A stretch of 64,000 bases of DNA from Roseivirga ehrenbergii (GCF_001593005.1 NZ_LQZQ01000023.1:186001-250000); one strand, 5' to 3'. Shown: positions 18,497-27,993, counted from the stretch's first letter. Numbers and translations are program-made. The notes: generated by a model from the sequence alone, not told the origin.

Positions 18497-19054
18497 TTAA
18501 AACTCCTTTACGTAAGGGTTTTGACTAAATTTCAATTTTAAGGCTTTAAGCCTTGAGTTAATGGAGTCGTCAATCTGACGATCGCCCACTTTTAGAATAA
18601 AACCACCGATTAAGTTTTCATCAATTTTCTCGGTAAGCTCTACTTCCTTTCCAGAGATTTTCTTCACCACAGCCTTAAACTCATTGCGTAAGTCGGCATC
18701 AATAGGGAAAGTAGTTGTCACCGTAGCTTCTTCTACCCCTGTATGTGTGTTATACTGGTGATGAAATTCTGTAGCAATTGCCGCTAAATAAGCTTCTCTT
18801 TGTTTCTTTACTAGAATTCTAAAGATCGCTAAAGTGAGGTCACTCACTTTACCAGTAAATACCTGGTTCAATACGGTCAATTTCTTGTCGTGTGCTACTA
18901 CTGGGTTCTTCAGAAACAACTGAAAATCTCTATTCTCTGAAATAACCTCAGAGAAAAGTAGCATGTCTTTGTTCACTTCTTCCAACTTACCTTGTTCACT
19001 GGCTAATTCTAGCAGTGATTTGGCATATCGGGAAGCAATTCTGAATTCTGACAT
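18497..19054 (-). CDS. atpH: ATP synthase F1 delta subunit
   Basis: Delta (OSCP) joins the peripheral stalk to the top of F1. The 185 residues fit the family, with the N-terminal six-helix part (RIASRYAKSLLELASEQGKL; NRDFQLFLKNPVVAHDKKL) and a C-terminal segment (NLIGGFILKVGDRQIDDSIN) that ends the conserved domain. It sits between atpF (9 bases) and atpA (27 bases), the standard order. Confidence 0.96.
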   Translation of the reverse strand: MSEFRIASRYAKSLLELASEQGKLEEVNKDMLLFSEVISENRDFQLFLKNPVVAHDKKLTVLNQVFTGKVSDLTLAIFRILVKKQREAYLAAIATEFHHQYNTHTGVEEATVTTTFPIDADLRNEFKAVVKKISGKEVELTEKIDENLIGGFILKVGDRQIDDSINSRLKALKLKFSQNPYVKEF

Positions 19055-19063
19055 TTATACCTA

Positions 19064-19567
19064 TTAGTTAAGGTTCAAATCTTTTACGAAACCATCAATC
19101 AGCTCTTTTTGAGCTTTTTGATCTGCCAACTGCTTTCTAAGCAGTTTTTCAGTAATTTCTAATGAAAGCACAGCTACCTGATTTTTAACATCGGTAAGAG
19201 CGGCTTTCTTTTCAATTTCGATTGCTGCTTTAGCATCTTCAATCATTCTAGCAGTAATTTTAGAAGTTTCCTCCTTAGCGCTTTCTTTGATTGATGTAGC
19301 AGTAGCGATGGCCTCTTTTAAGATGCTGTCTCTCTCTACTCTTGCTTCTGCCAATAGTTTTTCGTTATCGGCCTGCAAAGCTTGCATTTCGTTTTTTGCC
19401 TGCTCGGCTGAAAGCAAAGCACTTTCAATACTGTCTTCTCTTTCTTTTAAGGCTCCTAAAATTGGTTTCCAAGCAAATTTACCTAGAATAAACAATAGGA
19501 CTAAGAAACCTATCGCCTGATAAACAATTAAGCCAAGACCTGGAGATAATAAATCCGCAGCAATCAT
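19064..19567 (-). CDS. atpF: ATP synthase F0 subunit b
   Basis: Subunit b forms the peripheral stalk. The 167-residue protein has one N-terminal membrane span (LGLIVYQAIGFLVLLFILGKF, about 11-30) and a long charged amphipathic helix extending to the C-terminus, as expected for the right-handed coiled-coil dimer. Only one b-type gene is present, with no b-prime. It lies 70 bases downstream of atpE. Confidence 0.96.
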   Translation of the reverse strand: MIAADLLSPGLGLIVYQAIGFLVLLFILGKFAWKPILGALKEREDSIESALLSAEQAKNEMQALQADNEKLLAEARVERDSILKEAIATATSIKESAKEETSKITARMIEDAKAAIEIEKKAALTDVKNQVAVLSLEITEKLLRKQLADQKAQKELIDGFVKDLNLN

Positions 19568-19637
19568 AATTTATATTTTAAAATCTGTGTTCAAATCAAA
19601 TAAAAGGAGTGGCCTAACGCCACTCCGATTAGTTTTT

Positions 19638-19901
19638 TTAGAATCCTCCCGTTACGGCATCGTTAGTAGCAATCAAAAGACAAACTACCACACCGAAAAG
19701 AGAAACTACCTCGATCAAAGCAGCAATAATCAACATTGCTGTTTGAATTTTTCCTGCAGCCTCAGGTTGTCTAGCAATACCTTCCATTGCTTGACCACCG
19801 ATTCTACCGATACCAAGGCCCGCGCCTATCGCAACGATACCTGCACCAATACCTGCGCCCATAAGAGCATAACCTGCAGTAAGTAAAATTGTAGTTAACA
19901 T
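19638..19901 (-). CDS. atpE: ATP synthase F0 subunit c
   Basis: Subunit c is the hairpin protein that builds the proton-driven rotor ring. The 87 residues form two membrane helices joined by the polar loop ARQPEAAGK. The first helix carries the glycine-rich run GAGIGAGIVAIGAGLGIG, and the ion-binding carboxylate is the Glu in AALIEVVSLFG. The residue after that Glu is Val rather than the Ser/Thr of sodium rings, and no Gln is apparent at the sodium-liganding position of helix 1, so proton coupling is likely. The gene has a larger gap downstream (70 bases) than its neighbours. Confidence 0.97.
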   Translation of the reverse strand: MLTTILLTAGYALMGAGIGAGIVAIGAGLGIGRIGGQAMEGIARQPEAAGKIQTAMLIIAALIEVVSLFGVVVCLLIATNDAVTGGF

Positions 19902-19936
19902 AACTCGTGTTTTATAAAATTGAACAAATAAGTTGC

Positions 19937-20974
19937 TTAGTGATGATCGTGGTCTGCTACTGCCGCTCCAATATACATTGCAGAGAAAAGCGTAAATACA
20001 TACGCCTGAATCGTAGCTACCAACAATTCGATCATATTAATAAATATTACCATTATAGTACTGGCCACACCTACCGCATGCGACTGGAATATAAATACCA
20101 GACCAATCAAACTTAAGATTACAATGTGACCTGCCGTAATGGCTACAAACAAACGTACCATAAGAGAGAAAGGCTTTGTGAAAAGACCAATGAACTCTAC
20201 AGGCACCATAATTAATAGTAATGGTTTTGGAACACCCGGTGTTGCAAACACGTGCTTCCAATATTCTTTGTTTCCGTTAACGTTTGTAGCAATAAAGGTA
20301 AATACTGCCAACACAAAAGTTACTGCGATATTACCGGTTAGGTTAGAAGCCCCAGGAATCAAACCCAAAAGGTTACCCAACCAAATAAAGAAGAAAAGCG
20401 TGAGCAAATAAGGCATGAACTTCTCATACTTCTTACCAATGTTTGGCTTCGCTATTTCGTCTCTTACATATATAATAATAGGCTCTAAGAAAGAGGCCAC
20501 ACCTTTAGGTGCTGATTTTGGATTCTTTTTGTAGTGGCTTGCTGCTCTTAAAGCAATGAATGACAATACAATCATTGTAAGAATAAGCATGGCCGTATTT
20601 TTTGTGATAGAGAAGTCCATGGCATGTCTACCTGCATCTAAAGCAGCAATGTGGCCATCTTCACCTAACTCATAACCGTTATAGGCTACTTTTTCGTGGT
20701 GCTCATCATAAAAATGGTGTGAAGAGAATACTTCTACACCTCTGTCTTCAGAATAAAGAATAATAGGTAAGTAAAGCGTTCCGTATTCACCATCGAAGAA
20801 ATGCCAAACATGGTCATCTACTACGTGATGAAGGATAAAGTCGGTTGCTCCTTTTTCTTCTCCTCCTCCAGAATATGCTTTCGCACTAGACAATGCAGGA
20901 ACTACGAGTAGGAATAGCGCTAGAAAACTAACGAAAAGCGCTTTGTTTGGTACTACTGATTTTTTTTTGAACAT
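19937..20974 (-). CDS. atpB: ATP synthase F0 subunit a
   Basis: Subunit a forms the proton half-channels beside the c ring. At 345 residues it is longer than most because of an N-terminal extension: a signal-like segment (ALFVSFLALFLLVVPALSSAKA) and a His- and Asp-rich periplasmic part up to about residue 120, both usual in Bacteroidota. The conserved channel core follows, with FFFIWLGNLLGLIPGASNLTGN and, near 265-280, FTKPFSLMVRLFVAITAGH, which holds the essential Arg. The C-terminus ends in AAVADHDHH. It is followed by atpE after 35 bases. Confidence 0.96.
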   Translation of the reverse strand: MFKKKSVVPNKALFVSFLALFLLVVPALSSAKAYSGGGEEKGATDFILHHVVDDHVWHFFDGEYGTLYLPIILYSEDRGVEVFSSHHFYDEHHEKVAYNGYELGEDGHIAALDAGRHAMDFSITKNTAMLILTMIVLSFIALRAASHYKKNPKSAPKGVASFLEPIIIYVRDEIAKPNIGKKYEKFMPYLLTLFFFIWLGNLLGLIPGASNLTGNIAVTFVLAVFTFIATNVNGNKEYWKHVFATPGVPKPLLLIMVPVEFIGLFTKPFSLMVRLFVAITAGHIVILSLIGLVFIFQSHAVGVASTIMVIFINMIELLVATIQAYVFTLFSAMYIGAAVADHDHH

Positions 20975-20977
20975 TAC

Positions 20978-21379
20978 TTATCCAGCCTTCTTTGAAATCG
21001 CGCGCAAGTTAGTCACTAAGCCCATGATTTCAAACCCCATGTAAAACAAATAGACAACAAAAAGATTTATAACCAACAGAAGTCGATTCTCTACTCCTAA
21101 ATACAACACTACACCTATATAACCGGCTGTAAATAACAACCTTGCCACCATTGCTCCCATAAAAAGCCCTGTCCAGCTCTCCTGATCAGTGTTTTTCATA
21201 ATGGTTAAAGTAGCAAAGCTCAAAACAAAGCTTAAAACGGTCATATATATATATAACCCATACGCTTTCTCGTGAATTAAAGCCGTGGTAAATGGTATAA
21301 AGTCGAGTACGAGAATTAGCAGAAGAATAACCCCAGAAAATGCCAAAAGCCTGAGCAACTGCGTTTTAATCGAATTCAT
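20978..21379 (-). CDS. Small membrane protein of the atp operon (AtpI-like position)
   Basis: A 133-residue hydrophobic protein with about four spans, directly upstream of atpB by 3 bases. Position and topology match the poorly conserved ATP synthase I / DUF-type proteins that precede atpB and may help assemble the c ring or bring in Mg. Sequence alone does not prove the family. The N-terminus MNSIKTQLLRLLAFSGVILL gives a basic start followed by the first span. Its function should be regarded as unknown beyond its operon membership. Confidence 0.7.
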   Translation of the reverse strand: MNSIKTQLLRLLAFSGVILLLILVLDFIPFTTALIHEKAYGLYIYMTVLSFVLSFATLTIMKNTDQESWTGLFMGAMVARLLFTAGYIGVVLYLGVENRLLLVINLFVVYLFYMGFEIMGLVTNLRAISKKAG

Positions 21380-21407
21380 CGCGCAAAGGTAGCGAATTAT
21401 GTTGATT

Positions 21408-21647
21408 TCAGTCCGACTTTATTTGCCTATAAAATTGATAGAAGGCTCCAAAGGCCCCAAGAAGAAAAAGGATAATGAAAAAAATAGGCTTACCCTCGAA
21501 ATACCAATGATCGATTTTGTAGCCTAACCAAGCACAAAGGCCTATGGTTAAGAACATTTGTAAACCTAACTGTGAATATTTGAGATAAACATTCACTGGC
21601 TTTTTTTCGAAAGGTGATTTCTTAGGCTTCATAAATAAAGTAAGCAT
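21408..21647 (-). CDS. AtpZ/AtpI-family protein
   Basis: A small protein of at most 79 residues with a basic N-terminus and two membrane helices (QMFLTIGLCAWLGYKIDHWYF and the following FFIILFLLGAFGAFYQFY). The GYKIDHW segment between the helices matches the layout of AtpZ/putative F0F1-ATPase assembly proteins, which usually open ATP synthase operons. Two in-frame ATGs exist, at 21647 and 21632; the second gives the compact start MKPKKSPFEKKP and could be the true one. It lies 18 bases after the bactofilin gene. Confidence 0.78.
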   Translation of the reverse strand: MLTLFMKPKKSPFEKKPVNVYLKYSQLGLQMFLTIGLCAWLGYKIDHWYFEGKPIFFIILFLLGAFGAFYQFYRQIKSD

Positions 21648-21665
21648 CAGAAAAAAAGAAGCTAT

Positions 21666-22100
21666 CTAAGCTCTTTTAATGGCCGCTTCTCTGGTTTGGC
21701 TTGCTGGCTTACCTATTTCGATTTCCTTGGCCAAATGCCCCATTTTACAGCCTCCGTTAAAAGTAGCGCCAGGTTCAACCACCAATTTATTGGTAAGTAT
21801 ATCACCTTTAATCACTGCAGAAGGTTTTAAGATTAGCAGTTCAGAAATTTCAATGTTGCCATTAATGGTTCCAGCAATTTCAGCAGTTCTGGCAGTAACA
21901 TTGCCATCTACTGTGGCCTCCGAGCCCATTACTAATTTGGCTTTAGCTTTGGCATGGCCAAATATTTTGCCTTCAATTCTAATGTTACCGACCGACTCGA
22001 TACTGCCTTCGAGCACGGTGTCTTTACCAATAATATTACTGGTATTACTTTGTTCTTCGGTAGTTCTAGTATCTTTCTTTGATTCCTTAGATGTGAACAT
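21666..22100 (-). CDS. Bactofilin (polymer-forming cytoskeletal protein)
   Basis: Bactofilins polymerise without nucleotide into filaments at the membrane and place wall-modifying enzymes. The 144-residue protein has a disordered polar N-terminus (about 1-25), a central right-handed beta-helix with short repeats (GNIRIEGKIFGHAKAKAKLV; VDGNVTARTAEIAGTINGNI) and a basic tail. It lies 29 bases downstream of an M23 peptidase, a pairing known from other bacteria where the bactofilin guides that peptidase. That functional link is inferred here from gene order. Confidence 0.93.
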   Translation of the reverse strand: MFTSKESKKDTRTTEEQSNTSNIIGKDTVLEGSIESVGNIRIEGKIFGHAKAKAKLVMGSEATVDGNVTARTAEIAGTINGNIEISELLILKPSAVIKGDILTNKLVVEPGATFNGGCKMGHLAKEIEIGKPASQTREAAIKRA

Positions 22101-22129
22101 TTTACTATTTACGGTTGAGTTGAGTGCGT

Positions 22130-22987
22130 CTAAAATACGATGAAATCTTCAGGATTCACAGCACTTCCGTTGTACCAAAGTTCAAAATGCAGATGTGGCC
22201 CATTGGTTAGCTCGCCTGTATTTCCAATAATGGCCAAAATTTCGCCCGCACTAATGAAATTTCCCACTTCTTTGGTCAGTGCAGAATTATGTTTATAAAC
22301 TGAAATTAAATTCTCTTTGTGTTGAACGGCTATTACATTTCCCGCGTCTTGCGTCCATGAAGCAAAAATTACGGTACCATCAGCAATACATTTTACGGGT
22401 TCATCCTTCTTTGAAACCACATCAATTCCAAAATGCTCATTTTTAGGATCGAAAGGCTGCGAAACGTAACCACTGATGGGCGAAAACAAATAGGTCTGTC
22501 TTAACTCCATATTATCGAAGTTCCTACCTAAGAGAAAATCTCCACCTGTTTCGAATTCAGATTTAAAAAGTGAATCTATTTCTTGAGAGTTGGGATCTCT
22601 CGAAAGCTCCACTTGCCCAGCCTCGGTCTCGGCCAATTCTTCTTCTCCAGCTCCTTCATCGCCTTCTAACACTCGCTTGATACTCTGAATAAAAAGGTCT
22701 CTATTTTCTAATTCTGTGGCTAACGAATCCAGAGAAAGACTCATTGTTACTAAATCCTTTCTGGTTTCTCTTTCGGCATGGGTAGGGTCAAACCATTGTG
22801 CTAAAACTGTATTTACCAAATAAAAGCTGATAACGAATATCAAGATAAAAGCGAGGAAGCTAAAAAAGATAATCCTCGCGTAAGTAAAATTATATGTTGC
22901 TTTATGAGAGAAATCCTCTTCATTCTGAATGATCAGAATGTGCCTGTTATTCAACCAGTTCGAGAGTGTTTTTTTAATTTTCGCCAC
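22130..22987 (-). CDS. M23-family (LytM-type) metallopeptidase
   Basis: A membrane-anchored peptidoglycan endopeptidase of 285 residues. One N-terminal span (about 33-55) is followed by a charged, partly coiled linker rich in Glu and then the LytM domain. All zinc ligands are visible: HFGID (HxxxD, about residue 183) and HLHFEL (HxH, about 265), so it should be active. The gene starts with GTG at 22987, the only reasonable start. It opens the long minus-strand run that continues with bactofilin and the atp genes, and is divergent from sprE across 105 bases. Confidence 0.92.
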   Translation of the reverse strand: MAKIKKTLSNWLNNRHILIIQNEEDFSHKATYNFTYARIIFFSFLAFILIFVISFYLVNTVLAQWFDPTHAERETRKDLVTMSLSLDSLATELENRDLFIQSIKRVLEGDEGAGEEELAETEAGQVELSRDPNSQEIDSLFKSEFETGGDFLLGRNFDNMELRQTYLFSPISGYVSQPFDPKNEHFGIDVVSKKDEPVKCIADGTVIFASWTQDAGNVIAVQHKENLISVYKHNSALTKEVGNFISAGEILAIIGNTGELTNGPHLHFELWYNGSAVNPEDFIVF

Positions 22988-23006
22988 CGTTATTTTCTAA
23001 GGACAA

Positions 23007-23014
23007 CAAAATTA
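23007..23014 (-). promoter_or_regulatory. Candidate -7 element before the M23-bactofilin-atp run
   Basis: On the minus strand the octamer TAATTTTG fits the Bacteroidota -7 pattern TAnnTTTG exactly and would place a transcript start about 13 bases before the GTG at 22987. No clear TTG was found at the -33 distance, so support is partial. Confidence 0.3.
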
Positions 23015-23092
23015 TAGATTAATAGATAATCCACTTCCTTTATTTGTATTAATTAAGATTTAATTTCGTTCCTTAATCGGGTAAACGAAATT

Positions 23093-25663
23093 TTGAGATT
23101 TAGATTTTTACATATCATTAGATTTTTTGGTCTGCTGGCCATTGTATCATTGTTCGTAGGCTGTAATTCCAAAGGGTATCAGAATATGAACGCCCGGTAT
23201 AATGGATACTTCTATGCCAACCAATATTTAAATGAAGTCAATGAGCAAATTGAAGATTCGTATCAATACAATTACGATCAGATTCTAAAAATCTATCCTG
23301 ATATAGACTCAAGCACCATCCAGAGCAATAAAGCCAAACTAGACGATGCCTTTAAAAAAGCATCTCAGGTGATTGAATGGTACGGAACTAGTGACTGGAC
23401 GGACGACAATTATTTAATAATTGGAAAAATCCGCCACCTTCGAGCTCAATTCCAGTTCGCCATTGAAACCCTTCAATACATCAATCAAACCAGCGAAGAC
23501 GACCCCACCAGACATGCCTCTTTGATTGCTTTAATGCAAACTTATATGGACGCTGGCGATAAAGAAAAAGCTAAGGAAGTTTCTAATTATTTAGAAACCG
23601 AAGAGCTTACAGATGAAAACATGGCCGACTATAAGGTGATGCTCGCTTATTATTATCAGCGCGAAGAAGATTATGAAACCATGGCTGAAAACCTTAAAGA
23701 AGTGGCAGAGGTCATTACTAAAAAAGACACCAAATCGAGGATCAACTTTATTTTAGGCCAAATTGAGCAAGAAAAAGGTCAGAATGCTGAAGCTTATAAA
23801 TACTACAAAGCCTCATTGGCCGGCACCCCTCCATACGACCTTACTTTCCACGCCAAGCTAAATATGCAACAAGTGAGTTCGGTGAATGGCGCTGCGGAAG
23901 TAGAAAAAGTGAGAAAATTTTATGCCCAGCTTTTAAAAGACGGCAAAAACAAAGAGTACCAAGGCAAGATTTATTATGAAATGGGAGAGTTTGAAAAGAA
24001 ACAAACTCATTACGATTTGGCCATTGATAATTACCTTCAGGCGGTAGCGGTTGAAGAACCTTCTCCCCGACAGAAGTCTCTTTCTTATTTAAGAATTGGC
24101 CAACTCTATTTTGATATTTATGAGAAGTTTGAACTCGCCAGCAACTACTACGACAGTGCAGTTTCTATAATGCCCGATGATATTGACGGCTACCCAAGCC
24201 ATGTAAAAAGAAAAGAAGTACTCACTGATTTTGTAACTCAACTCAAAACCATTCAGGTAAACGATAGCTTGCTTTCTTTGGCGGAATTACCCGCTATTTC
24301 GCTAGATGCGTTTGTGGACAATTATTTAAACCAACAAGAAAAAGAGGCTAAGGAACGCGAAAGAGAAGAAGCTAGAAATGCGACTTCTACAGGAGCGGTA
24401 ATATCTCCCTCTAGCGGAAGCGGGTTTTCTTCTAATGCGCCATCAAGCGAATGGTATTTCTATAATGATGCCGCAGTAGAACTAGGAACAATAGAGTTCC
24501 AAAGACGATGGGGCAATAGAAAACTAGAAGATAATTGGAGGAGATCTACAAAAGAAGCATCTTCTACTACGGAATCATCGACTGAAGAGAATATTACAGA
24601 CGATGCTACTGACCAACCAGAAGAAGCTGGCCTTGCAGATGAAGGAAGAGCCGCCAAGAAAAAAGAATTACTGGCTACTATTCCTACTACAGCAGAAGCC
24701 AAAGAAAAACTTCACCTTGAAATTCAAGAAGCCTACTTTAAGCTTGGGTCGGTTTATAGGTTTGGACTCGAAAAAACGGCCAAAGCTGCCACTACTTACA
24801 AAACCCTTGTTCAAAAATACCCCAATACTGAATATAAATTAGATGCTCTTTTTGCGCTGTACACCCTTTATCTCGAATCAGATCCAAGTCAGGCTCAAAC
24901 TTATAAGCAGCAAATTATAGATGCTTTCCCAGAATCTTTAATCGCCAAAACACTCATCAACCCAAATTACTTGGCCGAAAAAGAAGCACGTAACAAGGCA
25001 TTGCAAAAAGTATATGCTTCGGCCTATAGTGCCTATGAAAATGGAGAGTACGTAAAAGCTGACCAAATATTACGAGGCGCATTGCAATCCTTTGAAGATG
25101 TCGATTTTCTGCCAACTGTTGAATTGCTGTCGGCCATATTAAAAGGAAAAACCGAAAGTGTGTTTTCTTATGAAGAAGCCCTAAAAGCTTTTGTAGCCAA
25201 ATATCCTGAGGGCCGTTTGACCAATTATGCAAAAGATCTTTTAATCGCAGTTAACCCAGTTAAGGAAACCATCGTAAGGAGTGAAGATTTTGAATACAGC
25301 GAAGATTTCAAACAACTTCACCTTTTGGCAATTGTATATAATAGTGAAGTAACCAAAACAGCAGGTTTAAGAGCAGCAATCGAAAACTTCAATAAAGATA
25401 CTTTCAGTCATTTAAAACTGAGTGTGGGGCAATTGGCTTTCGATGAAAGTAAAAAATTGGGTATTATCTTCATCAATTCTTTTGAAGACAAAAAAACAGT
25501 AGAAGCCTATCATAGGGCATTCAAAAAAGCTTTAGCCGATTTCACAATAGAAGTCGATTCAAATTTTAATAATTTTGCAATATCACGAGATAATTTTCAG
25601 ATGCTCTTTCAAAGCAAAGAGTTAGAAGCTTATCTCAAATTTCATAATACATTCTATCAATAG
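23093..25663 (+). CDS. sprE: SprE/PorW-type gliding and type IX secretion lipoprotein
   Basis: An 856-residue TPR lipoprotein needed, in studied Bacteroidota, for type IX secretion and gliding. The signal peptide ends in the lipobox FVGC (Cys about residue 24), followed by the family start NMNARYNGYFYANQYLNEV. TPR helices fill most of about 60-370. A low-complexity Ser/Glu/Thr-rich linker (about 420-530) contains the motif SEWYFYNDAAVELGTIEFQR, typical of SprE/PorW, and more TPRs follow to the C-terminus. The start is TTG at 23093; the frame closes upstream at 23054 and no ATG precedes the signal peptide. It is followed after 2 bases by the PBP1A gene and lies 4 kb from the gld cluster. Confidence 0.85.
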   Translation: MRFRFLHIIRFFGLLAIVSLFVGCNSKGYQNMNARYNGYFYANQYLNEVNEQIEDSYQYNYDQILKIYPDIDSSTIQSNKAKLDDAFKKASQVIEWYGTSDWTDDNYLIIGKIRHLRAQFQFAIETLQYINQTSEDDPTRHASLIALMQTYMDAGDKEKAKEVSNYLETEELTDENMADYKVMLAYYYQREEDYETMAENLKEVAEVITKKDTKSRINFILGQIEQEKGQNAEAYKYYKASLAGTPPYDLTFHAKLNMQQVSSVNGAAEVEKVRKFYAQLLKDGKNKEYQGKIYYEMGEFEKKQTHYDLAIDNYLQAVAVEEPSPRQKSLSYLRIGQLYFDIYEKFELASNYYDSAVSIMPDDIDGYPSHVKRKEVLTDFVTQLKTIQVNDSLLSLAELPAISLDAFVDNYLNQQEKEAKEREREEARNATSTGAVISPSSGSGFSSNAPSSEWYFYNDAAVELGTIEFQRRWGNRKLEDNWRRSTKEASSTTESSTEENITDDATDQPEEAGLADEGRAAKKKELLATIPTTAEAKEKLHLEIQEAYFKLGSVYRFGLEKTAKAATTYKTLVQKYPNTEYKLDALFALYTLYLESDPSQAQTYKQQIIDAFPESLIAKTLINPNYLAEKEARNKALQKVYASAYSAYENGEYVKADQILRGALQSFEDVDFLPTVELLSAILKGKTESVFSYEEALKAFVAKYPEGRLTNYAKDLLIAVNPVKETIVRSEDFEYSEDFKQLHLLAIVYNSEVTKTAGLRAAIENFNKDTFSHLKLSVGQLAFDESKKLGIIFINSFEDKKTVEAYHRAFKKALADFTIEVDSNFNNFAISRDNFQMLFQSKELEAYLKFHNTFYQ

Positions 25664-25665
25664 AC

Positions 25666-27993
25666 ATGGCCAAGGAAGAAAAGAAAGGTGACAAAAAAAT
25701 ACTCAAAAAATTAACGGTACTACTTTGGGTGGGTTTCGTTCTAATTTTTGTGGGCTTCCCTGTGTACATCTGGGCAGTTAGTAGCAATATGAGCAACCTG
25801 TTTGGTGAACTTCCTAGCTATAGTCAGTTAGAAAATCCCGAGCAAAACCTCAGCTCATTGCTCTTTAGTGCCGATGACGAAATTCTTGGTGCCTATTATA
25901 GAGACAATAGAAAGCCTGTTACCTATGATCAGCTTGGGCCTAACCTTATTAATGCATTAAAAGCGACAGAAGACATTCGTTTTAATAGCCACTCAGGAAT
26001 TGATTTAAGAAGTATGTTAAGAGCGGCTTTTGGGGTGCTAACTTTTAATCCACAAGGAGGAGGAAGTACCGTAACCCAGCAGTTGGCTAAAAACTTATTT
26101 GATACTCGTGTTATTGAAGAAGACGAAAAAGGAAAGTTAGAAGGCATAAACCGCATGCTAGACCAACTTATATATAAAACTAAGGAATGGATTTTAGCGG
26201 TGCGATTAGAACGATCTTATACAAAAGACGAACTAATGGCCATGTACTTCAACCAGGTAAGTTTCGGAAACAATACATTTGGAATTCAATCTGCTGCGGA
26301 AAGTTTCTTTAATAAAAAGCCGAAACAACTTAATGTTGAAGAAGCCGCAGTTTTGGTTGGACTTCAGAAAGCAGTTACGCGTTATAACCCTATAAGAAAT
26401 CCCGAAAACTCGAAAGCACGAAGAAATGTAGTGTTGAACCAAATGGTACGATACGGATATCTTGAAAAAGCCGCCTACGATACTTTGGCTCCTCAAGACA
26501 TTGTACTTGATTACAATGCACAAGACCAAAACTTTGGGCCGGGCCAGTATTTCAGAGCTGAAGTACAGAAAGACCTTATCGTAATTGCCAGAGATTTGGG
26601 CTACGACCTGTTTGCCGATGGCCTAAAAATATATACCACTATTGATAGCAGAATGCAGCGCTATGCCGAACAAGCAGTAGACAGTACCATGCGTCAAGTG
26701 CAGGCCAATTTCTTCAACTCATTAAAAGATGGTAATGGAAACATTCGAGAGCCTTGGATAGACAGCGATGGTCGAGTCATTAAAGATTTTTTACAGGACC
26801 AAGTGCTACCCAGAACCGAAAGATATAGAAGCCTAGAGAAAGAATATGGTAAAGGCTCCGACTCAATAGATTACTATTTGAATAAGAAAGTTCCGATGAA
26901 AGTTTTCTCTTGGAAGGGAGAAATTGACACGGTAATGAGCCCAATGGACTCACTAAAATATTACAAACACTTTTTACAAGCAGGCTTTATGGCGGCCGAC
27001 CCACACAATGGTGAAATTAAAGCTTGGGTCGGAGGTATCGACTATAAGTACTTTAAATTTGACCATGTAAGGTTAGGTAAAAGACAAGCAGGCTCATTGT
27101 TCAAGCCATTTTTATATGCCACGGCAGTTGAAAAAGGCTTTTCTCCATGTTATGAATTTGTTGATCAACCAATTACAATCCCGATCCCTGGACAGTCGAA
27201 CCCTTGGTCTCCTCAAAACTCTGATAATAAATTTAGCGGTGAAAAAATGACCATGAAAACCGCCATGGCAAAATCCGTAAACTCTATTTCTGCACGGGTA
27301 ATGGACATTGTAAAACCCGATAACGTTTCTAAAATGGCAGGAAGATTAGGGGTTGAATCAGAAATTGGCCCGTATTATTCTATAGCTTTGGGTACCGTAG
27401 ATGTTTCGGTAAAAGAAATGGTTTCGGCTTTTGGCACATTCGCCAACAAAGGAACACATATAGAAGCTCATTATGTTACCAAAATTGAAGACCGCTTCGG
27501 AAACGTTATTTGGAGCAAAGTGCCTCAAAAGAAGAGAGCTATTAGCGAAGATGTAGCCTACGTAATGCTAAATATGCTACAAGAAAATACTACAAATGGC
27601 TCTGGTATCAGGCTGTGGAGTGAATACAAAATCACCAATTTTAACCAAACTGAAAACTCAGTAGGTTCTAAAACAGGTACTACACAAAACGCCTCTGACG
27701 GTTGGTTTATGGCCGTAACCAAAGATTTAGTGGCAGGTGCTTGGGTAGGTGGAGATGATCGCGCAATCCACTTTAGAAATTGGCCTGATGGACAAGGAGC
27801 TAGAACAGCCCTTCCAATTGTAGGTCGGTTCTTTGAAAAAGTCTATAAAGACACTTCTATAAACCTTCAAAAAGGAGTTTTTGAACGCCCAGCAAACCTT
27901 CAGATGGAAATTGATTGCCAGAAGTTTCAGGATATACTTGCGCCTCAGGATACCACATCGGGTTCAACCATATATGATCCAGAAATTTATTAA
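25666..27993 (+). CDS. Class A penicillin-binding protein 1A
   Basis: A bifunctional wall synthase of 775 residues. After one membrane span (about 14-36) comes a GT51 glycosyltransferase domain with ATEDIRFNSHSGID, holding the catalytic Glu, and GGGSTVTQQLAKNLF. The transpeptidase domain has the nucleophile in GSLFKPF (Ser about 477), the second motif in SVNSISARVM, and KTGTTQNASDGWF near 670. All motifs are intact. The start ATG lies 2 bases after sprE, suggesting co-transcription, and uvrC follows after 8 bases. Bacteroidota genomes often carry several class A enzymes, so the specific symbol is left open. Confidence 0.95.
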   Translation: MAKEEKKGDKKILKKLTVLLWVGFVLIFVGFPVYIWAVSSNMSNLFGELPSYSQLENPEQNLSSLLFSADDEILGAYYRDNRKPVTYDQLGPNLINALKATEDIRFNSHSGIDLRSMLRAAFGVLTFNPQGGGSTVTQQLAKNLFDTRVIEEDEKGKLEGINRMLDQLIYKTKEWILAVRLERSYTKDELMAMYFNQVSFGNNTFGIQSAAESFFNKKPKQLNVEEAAVLVGLQKAVTRYNPIRNPENSKARRNVVLNQMVRYGYLEKAAYDTLAPQDIVLDYNAQDQNFGPGQYFRAEVQKDLIVIARDLGYDLFADGLKIYTTIDSRMQRYAEQAVDSTMRQVQANFFNSLKDGNGNIREPWIDSDGRVIKDFLQDQVLPRTERYRSLEKEYGKGSDSIDYYLNKKVPMKVFSWKGEIDTVMSPMDSLKYYKHFLQAGFMAADPHNGEIKAWVGGIDYKYFKFDHVRLGKRQAGSLFKPFLYATAVEKGFSPCYEFVDQPITIPIPGQSNPWSPQNSDNKFSGEKMTMKTAMAKSVNSISARVMDIVKPDNVSKMAGRLGVESEIGPYYSIALGTVDVSVKEMVSAFGTFANKGTHIEAHYVTKIEDRFGNVIWSKVPQKKRAISEDVAYVMLNMLQENTTNGSGIRLWSEYKITNFNQTENSVGSKTGTTQNASDGWFMAVTKDLVAGAWVGGDDRAIHFRNWPDGQGARTALPIVGRFFEKVYKDTSINLQKGVFERPANLQMEIDCQKFQDILAPQDTTSGSTIYDPEIY

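Noticed and set aside
21679-22143. A 154-codon open frame on the plus strand
   Set aside because: Opposite the bactofilin gene; its hydrophobic look comes from reading the repeated strands backwards.
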